A DNA stretch of 64,000 nucleotides from an uncultured Oscillospiraceae bacterium (GTDB lineage: Bacteria; Bacillota; Clostridia; Oscillospirales; Oscillospiraceae), in contig CANRNF010000004.1 in the NCBI GenBank assembly GCA_947631865.1, positions 1 to 64,000 on the forward strand, given 5' to 3'. The notes under the pieces were generated by a model. It saw only the letters and a program-made list of their open reading frames with translations. It searched no databases and had not been told where the DNA came from. This document shows, in pieces, positions 33,081-40,993 of this stretch (the first letter of the stretch is position 1; every line of letters starts with the position of its first letter). The translations under genes were made by a program, and so were the position numbers.

Positions 33081-34385
33081 ATGCGGATGACGGACCTATT
33101 GCAGAAGAAGCGGGACGGCGGCGTCCTCTCCGGCGAGGAGATCCGCTGGATGATCGAGGGATACACCAAGGGCGAGATACCCGACTACCAGATGAGCGCC
33201 ATGTGTATGGCCATTTACTTCCAGGGGATGGACAGGGATGAGACATATGAGCTCACTATGGCCATGCTGGATTCCGGGGACAAGATCGACCTCTCCGGCA
33301 TCAGCGGCGTGAAGGCGGACAAACACTCCACCGGCGGCGTAGGAGACAAGACAAGTCTCCTGCTTTGCCCCATGGTGGCGGCCTGCGGCGTGAAGATGGC
33401 GAAGCTGTCCGGCCGGGGCCTGGGCCACACCGGCGGCACCATCGACAAGCTGGAGAGCTTCCCTGGCTTCTCCGTGGAGATGAGCGAGGACGCCTTCACC
33501 AAGCAGGTCAATGAGGTGGGGTTCGCCATCGCCGGTCAGACAGCGGAGCTCTGCCCGGCTGACAAGAAGCTCTACGCCCTCCGGGATGTGACGGCTACGG
33601 TGGCGTCCCTGCCCCTCATCGTGAGCAGCATCCTGTGCAAGAAGCTGGCGGTGGGCGCGGACGTGATCGTACTGGACGTGAAGTGCGGCTCCGGCGCGTT
33701 CATGCACACGGAGGAGGACGCCTTCGCCCTGGCCCGGGCCCTGGTGGATGTGGGCCGCAGGGCGGGGCGGAAGGTGGTGGCCGTGGTGACGGACATGGAT
33801 GAGCCTCTGGGCGCCACCGTGGGCAACGCCATCGAGGTCCGGGAGGCCCTGGCCACTCTGCGGGGCGAGTACCGGGGCGAGCTCATGGAGCTGTGCCTGG
33901 TGCTGGGTGCTCAGATACTGCGGGAGAGCGGTGTGGCCACCGACGACGACACGGCGAAGAAGATGCTGGAGCATGCGGTGGAAAGCGGCGCGGCCCTGGA
34001 GAGGTTCGCTGCCTTCGTGAAGGCCCAGGGCGGCGACCCGGCGGCGGTGTACGACCCGGACAAGCTGCCCCTGGCGCCGGTGCACAGGGATGTACTGGCG
34101 GAGGCGGCTGGATATGTCAAGGGCATCCAGGCGGAGGACGTTGGCCTCGTGAGCATGCGTCTTGGCGGCGGCCGGGCCTCCAAGGAGGACACCGTCGACT
34201 TGGGCGTGGGCGTGGCGCTCTACAAAAAGGTGGGCCAGCCCGTGGCCGCCGGTGAAAAACTGGGCACCGTGTTTGCCGAGACCGAGGCCGCCGCCGAGGA
34301 GGCGGCAAAGCAGCTTCGCGCCTGCTATGAGATCGTACCGGAAAAGGTGGTCCGCGCTCCCTTTGTCAAGGGCGTGGTGAAGTGA
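33081..34385 (+). CDS. pdp: Pyrimidine-nucleoside phosphorylase
   Basis: A 434-residue protein of the thymidine/pyrimidine-nucleoside phosphorylase family. It has KADKHSTGGVGDKTSLLL, the family signature KLSGRGLGHTGGTIDKLE, and DVKCGSGAFM. It cleaves uridine and thymidine with phosphate in nucleoside salvage. The ATG at 33081 follows CAGGAGG. The next gene starts within a few bases of its end, so the two are co-transcribed. Confidence 0.93.
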   Translation: MRMTDLLQKKRDGGVLSGEEIRWMIEGYTKGEIPDYQMSAMCMAIYFQGMDRDETYELTMAMLDSGDKIDLSGISGVKADKHSTGGVGDKTSLLLCPMVAACGVKMAKLSGRGLGHTGGTIDKLESFPGFSVEMSEDAFTKQVNEVGFAIAGQTAELCPADKKLYALRDVTATVASLPLIVSSILCKKLAVGADVIVLDVKCGSGAFMHTEEDAFALARALVDVGRRAGRKVVAVVTDMDEPLGATVGNAIEVREALATLRGEYRGELMELCLVLGAQILRESGVATDDDTAKKMLEHAVESGAALERFAAFVKAQGGDPAAVYDPDKLPLAPVHRDVLAEAAGYVKGIQAEDVGLVSMRLGGGRASKEDTVDLGVGVALYKKVGQPVAAGEKLGTVFAETEAAAEEAAKQLRACYEIVPEKVVRAPFVKGVVK

Positions 34386-34393
34386 GGCGCGCC

Positions 34394-34822
34394 ATGGGGG
34401 AGAGAAAAAAGCGCTGTCTCATCCTGGACGGACAGGGCGGCGGCATCGGTGCCCAGCTTGCCCGCCTGCTGGCAAAGGACATGCCGACGGGCTGGGAGCT
34501 TCTGGCCGCTGGCACCAACGCGGCCGCCGCGGCGGCCATGCTGAAGGCAGGGGCCTCGCAGGGCGCCACAGGGGAAAACGCGGTCATCTATAACGCCGGG
34601 CGGGCGGACATCATCCTGGGGCCCATCGGCGTGATATTGGCCAACGGCATCATGGGAGAGGTCTCTCCCGCCATGGCTGCGGCTGTCTCCGGCGCCGAGG
34701 CGGTGAAGATCCTCATCCCCACCTCTACCTGCGGGGTCTGTGTGGCCGGGACGGAGGACCTGCGCCTGGAGGAATACCTCCGCCAGGCGGTGGATCGGGC
34801 CCTGGCGCTTATGAGAGAATAA
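34394..34822 (+). CDS. DUF3842 family protein
   Basis: A 142-residue protein with the DUF3842 hallmark LILDGQGGGIGAQLARLL at the N-terminus (a nucleotide-binding-like glycine loop), then AAGTNAAAAAAMLKAGA and IMGEVSPAMAAAV, with a cysteine pair in STCGVCVAG. Function is unknown; the fold may bind a nucleotide. I place the start at the ATG at 34394 (GTGAGG 8 nt upstream); a GTG at 34382 overlapping the previous stop is possible. Confidence 0.75.
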   Translation: MGERKKRCLILDGQGGGIGAQLARLLAKDMPTGWELLAAGTNAAAAAAMLKAGASQGATGENAVIYNAGRADIILGPIGVILANGIMGEVSPAMAAAVSGAEAVKILIPTSTCGVCVAGTEDLRLEEYLRQAVDRALALMRE

Positions 34823-34887
34823 TGGTAGTTGCTGTTTGTTTTTGAACAGAAAACTGGCCGGTCGGGCCGATCGGCCAATTCTAAAAA

Positions 34888-34926
34888 ATACCTTTGCTGT
34901 GTATAGCAGTGAAGGTGTTTTTTTTA
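34888..34926 (+). terminator. Intrinsic terminator after the DUF3842 gene
   Basis: An imperfect 12-bp stem (ATACCTTTGCTG with AGCAGTGAAGGTGT) is followed by eight T. A second, GC-rich hairpin at 34855-34877 (TGGCCGGTCGG/CCGATCGGCCA) precedes it. Confidence 0.8.
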
Positions 34927-35290
34927 TTGAGCATTTTTAATTTTACCAATATTATTTATATTAAAATATTAATGCGATCGACCGATAAATAAAATCATGT
35001 TACAAAGTGGTTAAAATGTTATGATTTTGCTGAAAAAAATGCCGCAAAAACCGAAAAAACATGATTTTGGAGGAATGACGCACTTGCTAATACCATGTAT
35101 GGTGTGATATAATGCCTGCTGTATGGGTAGGGTCGTAGTATATCCGTACGCGTTAGCTTGGGCAGATGACAGCATATCTAGTAGGCTGATCGCGCTCTCA
35201 GTACATATTTCGTGGTATGCGGGCCATATGGCGATACACGATCACGATTTATATCATATGATCTGAACGCAGAGAAGACAGGAGAAGGAC
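34927..35290 (+). promoter_or_regulatory. AT-rich control region and long leader of the surface operon
   Basis: This 364-bp gap holds no gene. AAAATCATGTT (34991-35001) recurs inverted as AACATGATTTT (35058-35068), with a close relative GTTATGATTTT at 35018-35028. The promoter is TTGCTA (35084-35089), 18 nt, TATAAT (35108-35113). The spacer holds the inverted repeat TACCATGTATGGT (35091-35103). About 170 nt of leader follow before the ATG at 35291; I recognise no known riboswitch in it. Confidence 0.7.
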
Positions 35291-36232
35291 ATGTACGAAA
35301 ACCGTCCAGAAACAGACGAGATCGAGATCGACCTGCTGAAGGTCGCGCAGGTATTGCTGCGAAAGGTAAAATTCATCATTGCTATCACGCTGCTGGCGGC
35401 AGCGGCGACATTTGGCGTGACGTATTTCCTTATCACGCCGATGTATACGTCCACCGCTATGATGTACGTCAATAACTCCAGCTTCTCTCTGGGCAACACG
35501 TCGTTCAGTATCTCTCAGGGCGAGCTCACAGCGGCGCAGGGTCTGGTGGATACATACATCGTGATATTAAAAAGCCGTACTACCTTGGAGGAGATCATAG
35601 ACCAGTGCTCGCTGGAGTACGACTATGAAGAGCTGTACGACATGATCGAGTCGGAGGCGGTGAACTCCACGGAGATATTCTCCATCGATGTGACGAGCGA
35701 GAGCCCTCAAGAGGCGGAGAAGATCGCCAACACCATCACCCAGGTGCTGCCGGAGCGTATCGCTTCCATCGTGGACGGCAGCGACGTGCGCATCGTCGAT
35801 TACGCGGTGATTCCCTCGGAGCGGACGTCGCCCAGCTATACGCTCAACACCGTGATCGGCGCGCTGGTGGGCTTTGTACTGGCGGCGGCCATCGTGATCC
35901 TCCGGTATCTGTTCGATGATCAGATCCACGAGGAGGATTACCTGACCCAGACCTATCCCGGCATCCCCCTGTTGTCTGTGGTGCCGGACATGCTTTCCAG
36001 CGATAATAAGGGACACTACTACCGTGCCAGTGGCAGTTCCGGCGGCCAGCGAAAAGAGCGGCCCGCCGAGAGCAGAAAGCGGGAGCCGAATAAAGCGAAG
36101 GAGTTGCCTCAGCGTTCCCAGCAGCCGGCAAAGCACCAGCATCCCCAGCAGCCGGCGGCCCGGCCTCAGAACGCCGCCCAGCCGCGGACCGCTCAGTCTC
36201 AGCGTGAGCAGAGCCGGTCTCAGAAGAACTGA
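35291..36232 (+). CDS. Wzz-family polysaccharide co-polymerase / kinase activator (CpsC/CapA-like)
   Basis: A 313-residue membrane protein. A Wzz domain with one transmembrane helix at each end (about 31-52 and 181-203) encloses an extracytoplasmic region with PMYTSTAMMYVN and a coiled segment. A cytoplasmic tail of about 75 residues is rich in Gln, Pro, Lys and Arg. CpsC/CapA proteins activate the partner tyrosine kinase and control polymer length. The kinase gene follows 20 nt later. The long basic low-complexity tail is unusual and may dock the kinase or polyanions. Confidence 0.88.
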   Translation: MYENRPETDEIEIDLLKVAQVLLRKVKFIIAITLLAAAATFGVTYFLITPMYTSTAMMYVNNSSFSLGNTSFSISQGELTAAQGLVDTYIVILKSRTTLEEIIDQCSLEYDYEELYDMIESEAVNSTEIFSIDVTSESPQEAEKIANTITQVLPERIASIVDGSDVRIVDYAVIPSERTSPSYTLNTVIGALVGFVLAAAIVILRYLFDDQIHEEDYLTQTYPGIPLLSVVPDMLSSDNKGHYYRASGSSGGQRKERPAESRKREPNKAKELPQRSQQPAKHQHPQQPAARPQNAAQPRTAQSQREQSRSQKN

Positions 36233-36252
36233 GGAAGGGAGGAACACCGACG

Positions 36253-37032
36253 ATGGCAAAGAAAGAAAAGATGACCGCGGCGTCCTCTGCCAGCAGGACC
36301 ATGACCGAGCGGCGGAGCATGATCGGTCCGAAGATGAACTTTGCGACGGCTGAGGCCTACAAGCTTCTGCGCACAAACGTGATGTTCTCGTTCCCCGACG
36401 CCAATGACGCCCATGTCATCGGTATCACCAGTTCCATACGGGGCGAGGGCAAGAGCATCACGGCCATCAACCTGTCCTATACCTTTGCGGAGACAGGTCG
36501 GAACGTACTGCTCATCGAGGGTGATATGCGTCTTCCCACCTTGGCTGGCCGTCTGGCTTTGTCGGCAAAGCCGGGTCTTTCCAATGTACTGGTGGGCACG
36601 GACAGCGTGGCGATGTCGGTGCAGGAATATAAGGTCAGCGAACAGGATAATGAAGTCTCCTTTGATGTTCTGGTGGCCGGCGATATCCCGCCCAACCCCT
36701 CCGAGCTTCTGGGCTCGGCCCGCACCGACGCCTTTTTGAAGAAGGCGAAGGAGAAATATGACCTCATCATTCTGGACCTGCCGCCTGTGACGGCGGTGAC
36801 GGACGCCATCGTGGCCTCCCACCTGGTGGACGGTATGATCGTGGTGGTCCGGTCCGGTCACGCGGTCCGGGGGGGCCTCGCGGATACCATGCGCCAGCTC
36901 AGCCTGGCGGAGGCCCATGTTCTTGGCTTCGTGTTCAACGGCGCCCACGCCGGAGAGAAGAAGTATTACAAGAAAGGCTATTATAAGAAAGGCTACTATT
37001 CCGCTGACTATTACGGCGGCGGTCAGAAATGA
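36253..37032 (+). CDS. BY-type protein tyrosine kinase (CpsD/CapB-like)
   Basis: A 259-residue cytoplasmic kinase. Walker A GEGKSITAINLSY is near 64, Walker A' LLIEGDMRLPTL near 94, and Walker B LIILDLPPV near 175. The C-terminus has a tyrosine cluster (KKYYKKGYYKKGYYSADYY) that is the autophosphorylation site. It works with the upstream Wzz protein and is countered by the phosphatase, whose gene overlaps it by 4 nt. Confidence 0.93.
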   Translation: MAKKEKMTAASSASRTMTERRSMIGPKMNFATAEAYKLLRTNVMFSFPDANDAHVIGITSSIRGEGKSITAINLSYTFAETGRNVLLIEGDMRLPTLAGRLALSAKPGLSNVLVGTDSVAMSVQEYKVSEQDNEVSFDVLVAGDIPPNPSELLGSARTDAFLKKAKEKYDLIILDLPPVTAVTDAIVASHLVDGMIVVVRSGHAVRGGLADTMRQLSLAEAHVLGFVFNGAHAGEKKYYKKGYYKKGYYSADYYGGGQK

Positions 37033-37724
37033 CCGATCTCCACATGCATGTCCTGCCGGGCATGGATGACGGCAGCAAGGATGTGCGTACCTCCATCGCC
37101 ATGTTGAAACGGAGCGCGTCCTATGGCGTGGACACTGTGGCGGCCACCTCGCACTTCTACGCGGAGCAAAACGAGATCGCCAGATTCCTGGCTCGCCGGC
37201 AGACGGCTTATGACAGGCTGACTGAGGCGATAGGGGAGAGACATGGTTTTCCCCGGCTGCTGCTGGGCGCGGAGGTGCTCTACTTCAGCGGCATGAGCGC
37301 GTCGGACGATCTGGACGCGCTGTGCCTGGAGGGGACGGACCTGCTCCTGCTGGAGATGCCTTTCGTCCCCTGGACAGACAGGGTGCTCCGGGAGGTGGAG
37401 GCCATCCAGCGCAGCGGTCTGCAGGTGGTGGCGGCCCATATCGAACGGTATATGGACATCCAGCCCCGGCGGACCATGGAGGCCTTCTTCGATCTCAATA
37501 CATTCATCCAGTGCAACGGAGATTTTTTTCTCTCCCGGTGGACGGCCCGCCGCGCCCTGCGGATGTTCCGGCAGGGACAGATACAATTCCTGGGCTCGGA
37601 CGCTCACAATATGGCTTCCCGCGCGCCCAATCTTGGCGAGGCGGTGCAGTTCATAGAGCGAAAGCTGGGAAGGGAGTCCGTGAACCGGTTTTTTGCCGAT
37701 GTGGATTACTTTATCGGCGCGTGA
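37029..37724 (+). CDS. PHP-domain protein tyrosine phosphatase (CpsB/CapC/YwqE-like)
   Basis: A 231-residue metal-dependent phosphatase of the PHP superfamily. The metal ligands are in TDLHMHVLPGMDDGSK, ATSHFYAE, VAAHIERY and LGSDAHNM. It dephosphorylates the kinase tail. The start ATGA overlaps the kinase stop, so the pair is translationally coupled. It is slightly shorter than Bacillus YwqE but has all motifs. Confidence 0.92.
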   Translation: MTDLHMHVLPGMDDGSKDVRTSIAMLKRSASYGVDTVAATSHFYAEQNEIARFLARRQTAYDRLTEAIGERHGFPRLLLGAEVLYFSGMSASDDLDALCLEGTDLLLLEMPFVPWTDRVLREVEAIQRSGLQVVAAHIERYMDIQPRRTMEAFFDLNTFIQCNGDFFLSRWTARRALRMFRQGQIQFLGSDAHNMASRAPNLGEAVQFIERKLGRESVNRFFADVDYFIGA

Positions 37725-37743
37725 ATAGGAAGGTGTATCCCAC

Positions 37744-38508
37744 ATGAAAAGACGCGTATTATCGCTTGTTCTGAGCGTGCTGTTCCTGCTGCCGGCAGGT
37801 ATACAGGCAATTGCCGCTGAAGAGGTGAGCGAGAAGGAGCCTTACGAGAGCCCCATCGATTTTGAGGAGCTGCAGAAGATCAACCCGGATATTTACGCAT
37901 GGCTGAGGATCGAGGATACGGTCATCGATTATCCCATCGTCCAGAATCCTGACATGGATGATTACTATCTCCACCATGACAGCGACAGGAACATAAACCT
38001 GGACGGGGCCATTTTTTCCCAGGCTACATATAACGAGGCGCGGTTTACTTCCCGGAAGACGACTGAGGATCCGGAGATCACAGTTGAGCCGGGGGATGCG
38101 AAGGAGCCGCAGAACATGGTGATGGTCCTGTACGGCCACAACATGAAGAGCGGCAATATGTTCGGTACCCTTCGGGAGAAGTATACCGATACTGAGTTCT
38201 TCGACGAGCACAAGGATATCACCGTTTTCACACCGGAGGAGGAATTGACCTACAAGGTCTTTGCCGCCGTGCCCTATTCCAACGAACTCATCCCCTATAA
38301 GCACGATTTTACAGAGGAGAAGGACTACAACAATTTCTTCGAGGGCGTGTTCCATATCCGCGATCTGAGCGCCCAGTATGACGAGGAGAACAAGCCGGTG
38401 TACGGGGACCGGGTCCTGATCCTGTCTACCTGCATATCCGGCACAAACATGCGCTTCCTGGTCATGGCTACATTGGAGTCTGACCTTGAAAATAGAAGCG
38501 AATCTTGA
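37744..38508 (+). CDS. srtB: Class B sortase
   Basis: A 254-residue sortase with an N-terminal signal/anchor (about 1-25) and the typical start FEELQKINPDIYAWLRI with IDYPIVQ. The catalytic triad is histidine 132 in YGHNMKSGNMFG, cysteine 230 in LSTC, and arginine 237 in NMRF. Clostridial class B sortases (for example C. difficile SrtB) recognise (S/P)PxTG-type motifs. The gene immediately downstream encodes an SPQTG protein, and the APVTG protein at 22800 is another candidate substrate. Confidence 0.92.
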   Translation: MKRRVLSLVLSVLFLLPAGIQAIAAEEVSEKEPYESPIDFEELQKINPDIYAWLRIEDTVIDYPIVQNPDMDDYYLHHDSDRNINLDGAIFSQATYNEARFTSRKTTEDPEITVEPGDAKEPQNMVMVLYGHNMKSGNMFGTLREKYTDTEFFDEHKDITVFTPEEELTYKVFAAVPYSNELIPYKHDFTEEKDYNNFFEGVFHIRDLSAQYDEENKPVYGDRVLILSTCISGTNMRFLVMATLESDLENRSES

Positions 38509-38527
38509 AGAAAGGAGGAATACTCCC

Positions 38528-39145
38528 ATGAGAAAGTTGATTTCTGTCCTGACCATCGCTGTTCTGGTGCTGGCTCTGGCTGTGCCCACGTTTGCTGCGC
38601 CTAACAGCCCCACTCTCCCCAGCGGCGGCGTTACGGAAGTGACGCCTACTGTGGGCGACGCTGTCGACCCGGTCACTGGTGAGAAGGTCGATGTCGTGGT
38701 CTCCGAGCCCAAGCTCGAAGCCGGCGAGACGCTGCAGAGCGTTGCCGAAGATGCGCTGAAGGCCGCGAAGGAGGCTGGTGCGCCTGTTGAGAACGCCACT
38801 GCTGCGGAAGTCTTCGATATCGACATGAGGGACGGCACTCAGCCCGACGGCTCCGTGCAGGTCACCATCGTCCGTGAGAAGGATTCCGGTGAAGTCGCGG
38901 CGATCATGTATCAGGCTGAGGATGGTACTTGGGACAAAGCTGAGTTCACGCAGAATGCTGACGGCACCGTTGTTGTCACCTTTAAGCATTTCTGCACGGT
39001 CGTGCTTCTGATGAAGGAGGCTACTCAGGCTCCCGACGTGCCCAAGCCCACGACGAAGCCCGATGGCGGCAGCACTGGCAGCACCGGTTCTACTGGCAGC
39101 TCCAGCGAGCCCACCTCTCCCCAGACGGGGTACGACTGCGCCTGA
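38528..39145 (+). CDS. Secreted SPQTG protein lacking the membrane-anchor part of its sorting signal
   Basis: A 205-residue exported protein. It has a signal peptide (about 1-24), a roughly 140-residue domain with VEDALKAAKEAG-like helices and a beta-rich end (GSVQVTIVREKDSGEVAAIM, VVVTFKHFCTVVLLM), and a Thr/Gly/Ser linker. It ends SPQTGYDCA followed directly by TGA. A normal sorting signal continues with about 20 hydrophobic residues and a basic tail. No frame downstream encodes one before the terminator, so it is not a simple recent frameshift. AGAAAGGAGG precedes the ATG. It is probably a former or unconventional sortase substrate. Confidence 0.8.
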   Translation: MRKLISVLTIAVLVLALAVPTFAAPNSPTLPSGGVTEVTPTVGDAVDPVTGEKVDVVVSEPKLEAGETLQSVAEDALKAAKEAGAPVENATAAEVFDIDMRDGTQPDGSVQVTIVREKDSGEVAAIMYQAEDGTWDKAEFTQNADGTVVVTFKHFCTVVLLMKEATQAPDVPKPTTKPDGGSTGSTGSTGSSSEPTSPQTGYDCA

Positions 39146-39229
39146 TCTCTGACCAGACGCTGCCCGGAAACGGGCCCCGCTCCTCTGCGGGCGGGAAAAA
39201 GGAAACCAATTGATTTCCCTTTAAGCGCG

Positions 39230-39255
39230 GGCGCCCGCCCTTCGGGGCGGGCGCC
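39230..39255 (+). terminator. Strong hairpin after the SPQTG gene
   Basis: GGCGCCCGCCC and GGGCGGGCGCC form a perfect 11-bp stem with a TTCG tetraloop. TATTCTATT follows, a weak T-tract. Smaller hairpins precede it at about 39165-39225. Confidence 0.75.
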
Positions 39256-39291
39256 TATTCTATTACCGGTGTCGATCCGGGAGGTGGAGAT

Positions 39292-40362
39292 GTGAAAAAA
39301 TCCACATTGAAGGGCATCTTGGGGGCTGTCGTGGTGATCGCGCTGATCATTGGCGGGATCATGGCGGCCAATGTCATCGAACGAAAGAGCGAGAGGGCGC
39401 CGGAGGGCGCCGGCACGTCCACGGTTTCCCACGCGGAGGAGACTACTCCCGAGCCGGGGGCGACATTCCCGCCGGCGGAAATGCCGGAGGCGGTGGATTA
39501 TGAGGGCCAGGAGGCCGAGACCGTCAACATCAACGGGAAGAATTACCGCCTGAATGAGAATATATCTACTTTGCTTATGATCGGCGTAGACGACGTGGAG
39601 GTCAGCCAGTCTCTGGGGTACCGGAATGACGCCATGGCCGACTTCCTGGTCCTCGCTGTTTTTGATAATGAGAAAAAGACCTGCCGCCTTTTGCAGATAG
39701 ACCGCAATACAGTAGTCGATGTGCCTATGCTTGGCGCGACGGGTGATTATATCGGACTGACCACGGAGCAGATCGCCTACGCCCACTCCTACGGCGACGG
39801 CCTGGAGGAGAGCTGCGAGAATACGGCCCTAGCCGTTTCCCGCATGCTGTATAACACCCCTGTGGACAATTATATCTGTCTGACGATGGGCGGCATCCCG
39901 GCTCTCAACGATGCGGTGGGCGGTGTGACGGTGACGATCGAGGACGATTTCACCGGCGTGGATGACACCCTGAAAAAGGGCGAGACCGTGACCCTTATGG
40001 GAGAGCACGCTGAGCATTTTGTGCGGGGTAGAAAGTATATGCCGGACGACCCGCTGAACGCGGCCCGTATGCGCCGCCAGGCGGAGTATATGACCTCTTT
40101 GGCAGGCAAGCTCCGGGAGAAGCTGAACGAGGACGAGGCGTTTATTTTCAATGTATATGACGCCGTGGCGGACTATCTGGTCACGGATTACGATGTAAAC
40201 GGCCTGGGCGAACTGAGCGAGGCGTTCTCCGACTATGAACTGGAGGACATCTTGACGCTGAAGGGCGAGAACGTGGTGGAGGATTATGAGTACTTCTACC
40301 TGGACGATGACGCCCTCAGAGACACCATCGCGGACCTGTTTTATATCCCTGTGGAAGAATGA
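39292..40362 (+). CDS. LytR-CpsA-Psr (LCP) family protein
   Basis: A 356-residue membrane protein with a GTG start after GGGAGGTGGAG, an N-terminal transmembrane anchor (about 7-25), a Glu/Pro-rich linker, and the LCP domain (STLLMIGVDDVE, RNDAMADFLVLAV, LLQIDRNTVVDVP, VGGVTVTIEDDFTG, RMRRQAEYM). LCP enzymes attach polyprenyl-linked glycopolymers to peptidoglycan. Its place behind the kinase/phosphatase/sortase genes suggests cell-envelope polymer attachment. No glycosyltransferases are encoded here. Confidence 0.9.
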   Translation: MKKSTLKGILGAVVVIALIIGGIMAANVIERKSERAPEGAGTSTVSHAEETTPEPGATFPPAEMPEAVDYEGQEAETVNINGKNYRLNENISTLLMIGVDDVEVSQSLGYRNDAMADFLVLAVFDNEKKTCRLLQIDRNTVVDVPMLGATGDYIGLTTEQIAYAHSYGDGLEESCENTALAVSRMLYNTPVDNYICLTMGGIPALNDAVGGVTVTIEDDFTGVDDTLKKGETVTLMGEHAEHFVRGRKYMPDDPLNAARMRRQAEYMTSLAGKLREKLNEDEAFIFNVYDAVADYLVTDYDVNGLGELSEAFSDYELEDILTLKGENVVEDYEYFYLDDDALRDTIADLFYIPVEE

Positions 40363-40379
40363 CCTGACGAGAATATGGC

Positions 40380-40414
40380 ACCGCGCTTTTCTGATTAGGG
40401 AGAGCGCGGTTTTT
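40380..40414 (+). terminator. Terminator after the LCP gene
   Basis: ACCGCGCT and AGCGCGGT pair around a 15-nt loop, followed by TTTTC. Confidence 0.75.
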
Positions 40415-40422
40415 CATGTCTT

Positions 40423-40450
40423 TGTAACGAAATGGCGTCTAGATTGTCTA
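40423..40450 (+). promoter_or_regulatory. ECF-type promoter, probably autoregulatory
   Basis: TGTAAC (40423-40428), 16 nt, TGTCTA (40445-40450) resembles the AAC...CGTC/GTC pattern of ECF promoters, with no vegetative -35/-10. It lies 34 nt before the sigma gene it would control. Confidence 0.6.
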
Positions 40451-40483
40451 ACGGGCGTACATGTACGAAAAGGGGGTGAGCCC

Positions 40484-40993
40484 ATGGGCCGGAAAAAGCG
40501 GCCGCCGGAGATATCGGAGCAGGCGCTGTGCGCCGAGTATGAGGCGGTATACCGCTACGCGCTGACGCTTTGCCGCAGCGAGGCGGACGCCCAGGACGTC
40601 ACTCAGGAGACATTCCTGAAGGCCATGAAGGCCCGTGGCTCCTTTGCGGGGGAGAGCAGCCTCTATACATGGCTGTGCGCCATCGCGAAGAACCTGTGGC
40701 TCAACCGATGTAAAAAGCTGGGCCGGGAGACAGAGCTTTCCTGGGACCCATCGCCCCAGGCCGGCGGGGTAGAACAGGCGGCTGAGGACCGGGACATGTC
40801 CATGGCGGTCCACTGGGTGCTGCACACGCTGGAGGAGCCCTATAAGGAGGTGTTCTCCCTGCGGGCCTTCGGGGAGCTGGCCTTCGCCGAGATCGGGGAC
40901 CTGTTCGGAAAGACCGAGGGCTGGGCCAGAGTCACCTACCACCGGGCGAGAATGGCCATATTGGACACGTTACGAAAGGACGGTATGATATGA
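40484..40993 (+). CDS. ECF-type RNA polymerase sigma factor
   Basis: A 169-residue sigma factor with region 2 (YEAVYRYALTLCRSEADAQDVTQETFLKAM, SLYTWLCAIAKNL) and region 4 (FGELAFAEIGDLFGKTEGWARVTYHRAR). AAGGGGGTGAG precedes the ATG. The stop overlaps the zinc-finger anti-sigma gene by 4 nt. An ECF-like promoter directly upstream suggests autoregulation. Confidence 0.9.
   Translation: MGRKKRPPEISEQALCAEYEAVYRYALTLCRSEADAQDVTQETFLKAMKARGSFAGESSLYTWLCAIAKNLWLNRCKKLGRETELSWDPSPQAGGVEQAAEDRDMSMAVHWVLHTLEEPYKEVFSLRAFGELAFAEIGDLFGKTEGWARVTYHRARMAILDTLRKDGMI

Noticed and set aside
35120-35290. A riboswitch in the surface-operon leader (cyclic-di-GMP types were considered)
   Set aside because: I could not recognise any conserved core of a known riboswitch class; only a long leader is reported.
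39146-39229. A hidden transmembrane anchor for the SPQTG protein in another frame
   Set aside because: All three frames to the terminator were read. None encodes a hydrophobic stretch followed by basic residues.
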